Assembly (NCBI RefSeq): GCF_052113205.1 | Contig: NZ_JBFRCU010000018.1 | Coordinates: forward strand, 26,777 to 90,776 | DNA from: Inquilinus sp052113205 | GTDB taxonomy: Bacteria; Pseudomonadota; Alphaproteobacteria; DSM-16000; Inquilinaceae | Length of the DNA stretch: 64,000 nucleotides | Direction: 5' to 3' | In this document: positions 58,924 through 64,000 of the stretch, piece after piece | Position numbering within the stretch: position 1 is the first letter of the stretch | Layout of the letters: each line of letters begins with the position of its first letter | Notes under the pieces: model-generated | What the model was told of the DNA's origin: nothing | Database searches by the model: none | The model's input: only the letters and a program-made list of their open reading frames with translations | Translations under genes and position numbers: made by a program

Positions 58924-59690
58924 CAGGCCACCACCACCGGCGCGCCGGTCTCGCGGCTGTGCAGCAGCACCTGGCCGCGCATCGCCTCGACGCCCACCGC
59001 GGCGCCCGCTTGGCGTAGGCCGAAGCGCTCGATCGCCGCCACCGCCTCTTTCAGCTCGCGGATGTAACCGCCACAGGCGCGGTGAGTGTAAGCGATGAGG
59101 TCATCCTTGACCTCGACCTCGCTGATGCCGGCGATGACCGCTCGCACGTCATCCACGGTCAGTGGCTTGAACTCGACCTTCTGGCTGATGCGCGACGCCA
59201 CCTGCGGATAGCGGTCCAGCCGTTTCCTGATCCGGTCCATCCCCACCAGCACGGTCGGGATCTCCAGGTGGTCGGTGATGTCGCGAATGCCCTCGATGAC
59301 ATCCCGGCCGGCGGCGACGGCGTGGTCGGCCTCGTCGATCAGGAGCACGGTGGTGGCGTGCCCGAGGCGGGCCGCTTGGGCCTGCCGTGCCGTCAGCGCC
59401 GCCACCACCGCCTCGAACAGCTTCGCCGTGTCGCGCGTCTGGGACGGCCGACCAGTGGCGGCAGCGTACATGTCCCGCAGGCACCAGCTATGGGTCCAGC
59501 CTTGCTTGGCGCGGACGTGGATCGCCTGATTCTGGACGCCCCACCACACGGCCGTCCCGGTTTTACCGAGGCCGGGCTCGCCATCGACCAGCATCAGGCA
59601 GCTTTCCGACGCGCCGCGGTTCTTGAGCGCGTTGAAGGCACCCAGCCAGGCCATGACGTTGGAGACTTTCGGGATAAACACGGGCTTCAT
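58923..59690 (-). CDS. MuB-like AAA+ transposition ATPase
   Basis: 255 residues. Walker A GEPGLGKT (37-44) and Walker B VLLIDEAD (115-122) are followed by a sensor segment VLVGMDRIRKRLDRYPQVAS. It is shorter than Mu B (312) and lacks the N-terminal HTH domain, as in B3/D3112-like phages. It selects target DNA and stimulates the transposase. The start overlaps the transposase stop (ATGA). Confidence 0.9.
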   Translation of the reverse strand: MKPVFIPKVSNVMAWLGAFNALKNRGASESCLMLVDGEPGLGKTGTAVWWGVQNQAIHVRAKQGWTHSWCLRDMYAAATGRPSQTRDTAKLFEAVVAALTARQAQAARLGHATTVLLIDEADHAVAAGRDVIEGIRDITDHLEIPTVLVGMDRIRKRLDRYPQVASRISQKVEFKPLTVDDVRAVIAGISEVEVKDDLIAYTHRACGGYIRELKEAVAAIERFGLRQAGAAVGVEAMRGQVLLHSRETGAPVVVA

Positions 59691-61777
59691 CAGGCGGCCT
59701 CTCTGCACAGGGAATTCAGCGCCTCGACATCGATCGAGCAGGCGTCGAGGAGCAGCAGGAAGTGGGGGTCGGCCAGGCGGGGCTTGAGCCACGCCAGGTC
59801 GGCGGGCGTCGCCCGGCCAGGATTGGCAGCCAGCCAGGCGGCGAATTCGTGATCGGTGCCGAAGATCGGGCGCGCGGCCGCCTCGGCGGCGTTAGCGGGA
59901 GCCGGCGCCGGCGTCGCGCTAACGGCTTCCATCGCGTCCAGCTGCTGCCGGGCGGCGTCCAGGAAGAACTCGTCCACTGTCGTCCGGTGGGCGTGCTCGA
60001 TCAGCGCCGGGCCGCCGTTCAACTCGGCCTCGACAACGGCGAGATCCCGGTTCAGGCGGTCGCGCCGACCCTTGGTGCGGATCTGCTGTTCCCGCTCTGC
60101 GCGGGTCAGCGCCGGCATGAACGGCACCTTGTTGCCGTCCAGCTTGGCGATGCCGACCAGGCGCCCGGCAAGGTCGCGCACCCACACCTGGCTCGCGTCG
60201 TGCAGATCGAACCCGACCTGGACGGTCTCGCCGTGGTGATGCTCCAGGTCCCGCAGGAAGTAGATGTTGGTCCACAGCTCGACCTGGCCGCGCCGGGCGA
60301 CACGCTCGACGGTCGGGCGGAACAGATCCACCGCCTCCTCCGGCGCCAGCCGATCGATCATCGTGTCCGGTTGATCGCGGAGGAGCTTCTCCCACCGGTC
60401 CAGCGGCGACATGCCCAGCTCGCTATGGCGCCGGCCGTTGTATGCGGCGACCTGGGCGCCGACATACTCACGAAAGTCGTCGAAGGACATCAGCAGCCGC
60501 GACCGGCCGATCATCTTGATGTCGGCGCGGGTCAGCTTGTGGACGCGGTGCTTCGCCTCCTCGTCCATCTTCGCGCCGATATAGGTCGGCAGCTGCTTCG
60601 CGGCCCGGACCAGGCAGGACTGGTGGACGCGCTCGACCACGCCGCGGGCCTGCGAGCTGTACGGCAGCGAGTTCTCTTTGTGCACACCCAGCCGGGCCAG
60701 GAATCCAGTGTGCGGGCCGTCGAAATAGGCGTTGTTGAAGCCCTTGCCGCGGTCGACGTACCACAGCGCCGGCACGCCCCAGGACTCGCAGGCGTGGCGC
60801 AGGGCATCGGCAACGCCCCAGGTGTTCTCGACGATGCCGATCGACCATCCAACGATGACGCGGGTGGCGACATCGATAACTACGGTCACCTCGGGCCGGA
60901 ACGGCTGGCCGTGGATCGGATGCGCGATCTCGGCGTCGAAGGTATGGCCGTCCGCGACATAGATCGCGGTCGGCCAAAGGTCGCCGAAATCGCGCGTGAC
61001 ATAGGCCCGCATCGTCTTGAGCTGGCGCGGCCCGATCCGGCCGCGGTTGCGGTCGATCACCGAGATCTGGCGGAGGAACCGCTTCACCTGGTCGTAGCTG
61101 GGGACGGCGACATTGGCCGGCAGCTCGTCCCGCAGCAGCTCCAAGCAATGGGCGATCGACAGCTTTTGGGGGCGCGCCCACAGCGACCAGAACGGCCGCA
61201 CCCATTCCGGCACGATCGGTCGGGCCGACGCCGCCTCGCGCGGCGCCAGGGCAACGGCGCCGGCGGCGTCCCGTTCCTTGAACCAGTTGTACATGGTCGC
61301 GCGACACAGGGTCCGGCCGCCGCCTTTGCCGGCCCGAGCATTGGCCTGCGAAATCAGGGCCGCGAGATCGGAGCGGAGCGAGCCATCGCGCGCCTGTTCT
61401 ATCAGGGCCTCGACGGCCTTCCCACGGCTTAGACCGGCAGCCAGCTGCAGCCGTTCCACCTCGGCCAGCAACGCCGCTCGCGCATCCATGGTCTCACGCT
61501 GCCAGGATTTGAGGTGATCAACCCGAACCGGCCGTAAATCGGGCGCCGCTGCCGCCGCAGCCGGTGCCTGCAGCGCGCGCCGGGCAAGAGCCTTGCGAGC
61601 AGCATCGGGAAGTGCCGAAATCGGATAGGCATAAGCCGGCCTTCCCCCGGTCGAGCCCTGCCTGGTCGCCGGAGCCCCGATGCGGGCCAGGTATTTCCGG
61701 ACGTTACGCTCGTTGGTGGCGAGACCTGGCAGCTTGAGGTCTGCGATCTCGCGAGCGGTCAGCCATTGCTCGGTCAT
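59690..61777 (-). CDS. MuA-like DDE transposase
   Basis: 695 residues, close to Mu A (663). The N-terminal Mu-type DNA-binding domain runs MTEQWLTAREIADLKLPGLA to about residue 62. The DDE core has D276 (VADGHTFDAE), D342 (WYVDRGKGFNN) and E382 (ARGVVERVHQSC). A beta-barrel domain follows (AGRLVGIAKLDGNKVPFMPA), then a basic tail (QQIRTKGRRDRLNRDLA). It catalyses strand transfer at the TATAG termini. Next to MuB as in Mu. Confidence 0.95.
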   Translation of the reverse strand: MTEQWLTAREIADLKLPGLATNERNVRKYLARIGAPATRQGSTGGRPAYAYPISALPDAARKALARRALQAPAAAAAAPDLRPVRVDHLKSWQRETMDARAALLAEVERLQLAAGLSRGKAVEALIEQARDGSLRSDLAALISQANARAGKGGGRTLCRATMYNWFKERDAAGAVALAPREAASARPIVPEWVRPFWSLWARPQKLSIAHCLELLRDELPANVAVPSYDQVKRFLRQISVIDRNRGRIGPRQLKTMRAYVTRDFGDLWPTAIYVADGHTFDAEIAHPIHGQPFRPEVTVVIDVATRVIVGWSIGIVENTWGVADALRHACESWGVPALWYVDRGKGFNNAYFDGPHTGFLARLGVHKENSLPYSSQARGVVERVHQSCLVRAAKQLPTYIGAKMDEEAKHRVHKLTRADIKMIGRSRLLMSFDDFREYVGAQVAAYNGRRHSELGMSPLDRWEKLLRDQPDTMIDRLAPEEAVDLFRPTVERVARRGQVELWTNIYFLRDLEHHHGETVQVGFDLHDASQVWVRDLAGRLVGIAKLDGNKVPFMPALTRAEREQQIRTKGRRDRLNRDLAVVEAELNGGPALIEHAHRTTVDEFFLDAARQQLDAMEAVSATPAPAPANAAEAAARPIFGTDHEFAAWLAANPGRATPADLAWLKPRLADPHFLLLLDACSIDVEALNSLCREAA

Positions 61778-62226
61778 CGGCTGCCTCCGCGCACGGAGCG
61801 GCGCAGGCGCGCTTGGCGACGCGCTATCTCGGCTTTCTCCTCCTCCAGGATGCCCATTTCGACATACGGAAGATGGCGCCGATCAATCAGCGCCACGCCG
61901 AATTGCTCCAAGCCGATCGACAGCAGCCGGGCATCCCCGGTGACATGCGCCAGGGCGATCAGGCGCGGCCAGCTGATCACATGAGTGTCGCGGGCCGGGC
62001 TTGCGTAGGCGTCGAGCATTGCCTCGCTGACGGTCGCACCGAGGTAGCTCGACATCGCCTCGGCGACTTTGGCGCGGGTCTTGCCACATGCCTTGAGGCT
62101 GGTCGAAATGGCGCGACACAATTGTCCGTTCAGCGTCGCCGCACGGACGTCCTCTGGCGAATAGGCGATCTCGGCCGGGCTAGGCGCGGCGCCGAACAGG
62201 TCGGCCACTGCGCCCGGCTTGTTCAC
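61774..62226 (-). CDS. Early protein between ner and transposase
   Basis: 150 residues: MNKPGAVADLFGAAPSPAEI, then QLCRAISTSLKACGKTRAKV and AEAMSSYLGATVSEAMLDAY (HTH-like), WPRLIALAHVTGDARLLSIG, and a charged end IARRQARLRRSVRGGSR. This matches the kind of regulatory protein found between Ner and MuA in several alphaproteobacterial transposable phages. It overlaps both neighbours by four bases. The function is inference. Confidence 0.65.
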   Translation of the reverse strand: MNKPGAVADLFGAAPSPAEIAYSPEDVRAATLNGQLCRAISTSLKACGKTRAKVAEAMSSYLGATVSEAMLDAYASPARDTHVISWPRLIALAHVTGDARLLSIGLEQFGVALIDRRHLPYVEMGILEEEKAEIARRQARLRRSVRGGSR

Positions 62227-62525
62227 GCCAGCCTCCGCAATTGACGTTCGGCGGCTTCACGGCCCGTGCTACGGTTCCAGGGTCGCGATTGCGGCAGCCG
62301 TCGGCCTTCGGGCGTGAACCGATCCGGGAAAAGCGCCTGGACGGGGATCCCCAGTTCTTCGGCGATCGCAATCTCAATGCGCTCGGACGGCGCCATGAGG
62401 GCGATCGAGCAGGACTGGTGGCTCACCCCCAACCTGTCGGCGATCTTCCGCAGGCTCGACCCGCGCAGGCGAAGTTGACCGACGATCCACACCCGCCGCT
62501 CGGCGGGTTCTTTCGGGATGTTCAT
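62223..62525 (-). CDS. Ner-like early regulator
   Basis: 100 residues from ATG 62525 (a longer start at 62546 is possible). MNIPKEPAERRVWIVGQLRL then RGSSLRKIADRLGVSHQSCS and IALMAPSERIEIAIAEELGI is the Ner/Nlp helix-turn-helix domain. The end has the LFPDRFTPEGRRLPQSR segment typical of these proteins. Ner binds between the early promoter and repressor gene and turns both down after induction. It is the first gene of the early operon. Confidence 0.82.
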   Translation of the reverse strand: MNIPKEPAERRVWIVGQLRLRGSSLRKIADRLGVSHQSCSIALMAPSERIEIAIAEELGIPVQALFPDRFTPEGRRLPQSRPWNRSTGREAAERQLRRLA

Positions 62526-62685
62526 GCTTGAGGCCGCGTCTGACATGGCAAGCAAGGTAAGACACATCTGTCCGAGTGTCGAGGACAAAACTGTCTGCCC
62601 AAAAGGTGTGGGCGGGCCTCATTTGTCCCAACGCCAAAATTCGAGACAGATCAGTCTCTTAACCCCTTTTGGGCGCGACGACTAA
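62526..62685. promoter_or_regulatory. Repressor/early operator region
   Basis: A divergent 160-bp region between ner (minus) and the repressor gene (plus). Repeated TGTC/GACA half sites are seen: CACATCTGTCC, GGACAAAACTGTCTG, ATTTGTCCC and GAGACAGATCAGTCTC (near palindrome). They are candidate operators for the repressor and Ner. A possible early promoter on the minus strand is TTGTCC with TGTCTT 18 bases on. A plus promoter TTGTCC...ACAGAT is weaker. Confidence 0.6.
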
Positions 62686-63366
62686 ATGCCGGAGCAGGAA
62701 ACCGAAAGTGAGCGCGCCTTTCGGGCGCGCCTGCAGGAGCTGGTCCGGGACCTCGGGGGGACGTCAGCAGCTGCGGCGTTGACGGACAAATCCGTCAAGC
62801 AAATCAGCCGCTATCTTACAGGCGAGAGTGAGCCGCCATGGACATTTGTGTCCATCATCGCCGAACGAGCAGGGCGACCCATTGAGTGGCTCGCCACCGG
62901 CCGGGAACCCAATGATCCTGTGCCAACCCGAGCTGTGGCGGTGGAACAGGATGAGGTGCTTGTTCCGCTATATGACGTTGCGGTGGCCGCCGGCAGCGGG
63001 CGGCTGATCGACGACGCTTTCGTCGTCGAGCACATTCCCCTGCCACGGCACACGGTCGCTGAAGCCGGCGGAAATCCTGGAACCCTCGTCGCCTTTCGGG
63101 CGGAGGGGCAATCCATGAATCCGACCATTCGGCACGGTGAAATTATTATCTGCGATATGTCAAAGAACAATGTCCGGTCGGATCTTGTCTATGCATTCCG
63201 CATGTCAGGCGAAATGAGAGTGAAGCGGTTCCGTCTGGGCGTTCGGCATCTTCTTGCCTTCTCGGATAATCGAGATTTTGATCCGGAAATGCTGGACGTA
63301 AAAGAGATCGAGGACTTTGAAGTGATAGGCCAGGTGCTCCTGGTCTACGGTCGGCACGTCGCGTAG
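62686..63366 (+). CDS. S24-type prophage repressor
   Basis: 226 residues. An N-terminal helix-turn-helix (ALTDKSVKQISRYLTGESEP) is joined to an S24 LexA/CI-like domain: cleavage-site-like AAG (101-103), catalytic S143 in GQSMNPTI and K180 in MRVKRF. Unlike Mu c it should be cleaved under SOS, so DNA damage would induce the phage. It is transcribed away from the early operon. Confidence 0.88.
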   Translation: MPEQETESERAFRARLQELVRDLGGTSAAAALTDKSVKQISRYLTGESEPPWTFVSIIAERAGRPIEWLATGREPNDPVPTRAVAVEQDEVLVPLYDVAVAAGSGRLIDDAFVVEHIPLPRHTVAEAGGNPGTLVAFRAEGQSMNPTIRHGEIIICDMSKNNVRSDLVYAFRMSGEMRVKRFRLGVRHLLAFSDNRDFDPEMLDVKEIEDFEVIGQVLLVYGRHVA

Positions 63367-63387
63367 GCGCTGGTTTAGGAGGGGCGA

Positions 63388-63717
63388 ATGACAACAATGA
63401 TTCTCGCGGTAATCGCCGCGGTCCTCCTGTTCGGAGCTGCGGCAGTCGTCTCTGTGGTGCGCGGATTTCTGATCGCCCTGGGGATCGTCTCCGCCGCTAT
63501 CGCCTTGGGTTTGGGAGTTCGAGCGCTGACCGGGTCGGACGCCGCGGCATTCCTGGTGCCCTCCGCGGCCCTTGTCGCGCTTGCCCTGTGGGCGAAGCGG
63601 CCGGGGACGACGACATCGACACCAGTAGCATCAGCCGAGTGGACGCCGGAGGAACAGCTGCGCCTCGCCCAAGGCACGACGCTTAAGGATCTCCAGGCTC
63701 GCTCAAAGCGGACCTGA
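63388..63717 (+). CDS. Small membrane protein between repressor and L end
   Basis: 109 residues. Two or three hydrophobic helices (MILAVIAAVLLFGAAAVVSV; FLIALGIVSAAIALGLGVRA; AAFLVPSAALVALALWAKRP) and a soluble end PEEQLRLAQGTTLKDLQARS. A GGAGGGGCG site precedes the ATG. It would be transcribed with the repressor in the lysogen, a place where superinfection or lysogenic-conversion genes occur. No family recognised. Confidence 0.6.
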   Translation: MTTMILAVIAAVLLFGAAAVVSVVRGFLIALGIVSAAIALGLGVRALTGSDAAAFLVPSAALVALALWAKRPGTTTSTPVASAEWTPEEQLRLAQGTTLKDLQARSKRT

Positions 63718-63884
63718 TGTCAGCCAGTCGGTCTAAAATTGACCGCCCAATCCGCGCATTTTCACGCATTCCGTCCAAAACCGATCCGGAAGCTGCGCTC
63801 GTTGAGACGATTTCTATTTCAATGGGTTAGGGACGATTTTTGGGTTCTATGACCGTCTAAAACTGATCACCCCCCTATACCTGC
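63718..63884. other. Left terminus (L end) of the Mu-like prophage with target duplication
   Basis: Three transposase-site-like motifs lie here: GTCTAAAATTGACC (about 63731), GTCCAAAACCGATCC (about 63773) and GTCTAAAACTGATCA (about 63855). The phage ends at 63879 with CCCCCCTATA, i.e. TATAGGGGGG inward, the partner of TATAGCCGGG at 17158. CCTGC at 63880-63884 is the target duplication. The rest of the gap holds no gene. Confidence 0.72.
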
Positions 63885-64000
63885 ACCCGGAAGGCCGACC
63901 CGACGCCCAGCGCCTGGATCTTGTCCTCGATCAGCCGCTTGACCGACTGGTCCAGCGACCGTTGCACCTCGCGGATGCACACCGCCCGCAGCGGCGCCGC
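63880..64000 (-). pseudogene. PBSX-type terminase large subunit, N-terminal part (split by prophage)
   Basis: The minus-strand frame entering from the window edge reads AAPLRAVCIREVQRSLDQSV then KRLIEDKIQALGVGSAFRVQ, the start of the PBSX-family terminase ATPase (the RE.Q.S...S...L.D.I motif). It then runs into phage DNA with a stop (GTA TAG). The C-terminal part continues at 17157 downwards. The rest of the gene and of the host prophage lie beyond the window. Confidence 0.85.

Larger units (their letters stand above)
17158..63879 (-). mobile_element. Mu-like transposable siphoprophage, 46.7 kb
   Basis: The element carries a complete transposable-phage gene set in the Mu order (repressor, Ner, MuA, MuB, Mor/C, lysis, terminase, DUF935 portal, F-like head protein, protease/scaffold, capsid, G-like protein, tail). 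Early and late genes read right to left. Non-contractile tail genes replace the Mu sheath module. Termini are TATAG inward at both ends, with transposase-site-like repeats near them. The insertion splits a terminase gene of another prophage. Nothing obviously essential is missing, so it may be inducible. The right end is complicated by extra terminus copies at 19375-19475. Confidence 0.88.

Noticed and set aside
17157..63879. CTATA as a perfect 5-bp target duplication (both ends have it as a direct repeat)
   Set aside because: On the left it is part of the palindrome CTATAG, so it equally reads as the inverted terminal TATAG. Using it as the duplication would leave an in-frame TAG in the restored terminase, and the internal R-end copy at 19423 shows TATAGCCGG belongs to the phage.
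1..64000. CRISPR arrays, tRNA or rRNA genes
   Set aside because: I found no regularly spaced direct repeats with unique spacers, no cloverleaf-like tRNA sequence and no rRNA segments on reading the window; the repeats seen are inverted (hairpin) elements.

Overview
The window is high-GC DNA from an alphaproteobacterium. The gene types (HWE histidine kinase, a GTTC-N7-GTTC SOS box, YnfA, the LprI family, dense intergenic palindromes) fit Rhodospirillales, perhaps an Inquilinus-like organism, but nothing here fixes the genus. Two ambiguous bases (6653 and 52466) show it is a draft assembly.

Bases 1-16.2 kb are ordinary chromosome: the end of a group III truncated haemoglobin, a phospholipid-synthesis cluster (VTT-like membrane protein, PlsC-like acyltransferase, CdsA, CDP-alcohol phosphatidyltransferase), an LprI-like protein, YnfA, a CinA C-terminal protein, a fumarylacetoacetase-family hydrolase, a PNPOx-family protein, an orphan Phd antitoxin, a LysR regulator, a DUF1254/DUF1214 protein, a DUF4112 protein, a large multihaem cytochrome, a Tim44-like protein and a C-methyltransferase. 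The gaps are rich in palindromic repeats, several nested or sitting at gene starts.

From about 16.2 kb the DNA belongs to phages. A PBSX-type terminase large-subunit gene of one (otherwise unseen) prophage is split: its C-terminal part lies at 16212-17157 and its N-terminal part at 63880-64000. Between them sits a complete 46.7-kb Mu-like transposable prophage (17158-63879), orientated right to left. Its termini read TATAG inward at both ends. Removing it with one copy of a 5-bp target duplication (GCAGG/GCCGG) restores the terminase frame exactly.

Phage layout, in transcription order from the right: three transposase-site-like motifs at the L end, a small membrane protein, an S24-type repressor, Ner, MuA transposase, MuB ATPase, about a dozen small early genes, and a Mor/C-type activator. 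Two late operons follow: lysis, terminase, portal and head morphogenesis (53.7-46.3 kb), then protease/scaffold, capsid and tail (43.9-24.9 kb). Each late operon begins just downstream of the same 21-bp palindrome, a strong candidate for the activator site. The tail genes (tube, frameshifted chaperones, a tape measure of 1653 residues, NlpC/P60, TipJ-like tip, no sheath) indicate a siphovirus. AT-rich cargo sits at operon borders: a four-helix membrane protein (53852-54577) and an OLD-type ATPase/TOPRIM protein (44058-46100), both plausible superinfection-exclusion or defence genes.

The right-end accessory region (17.2-24.8 kb) carries a histidine kinase and receiver, a DNA methyltransferase, an SOS-box-controlled SRAP operon, a tandem-repeat lectin-like protein and an AT-rich unknown. 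It also contains a methyltransferase 3' remnant fused to two extra copies of the phage right end, which suggests that two related phages inserted one into the other and then collapsed into the present hybrid.
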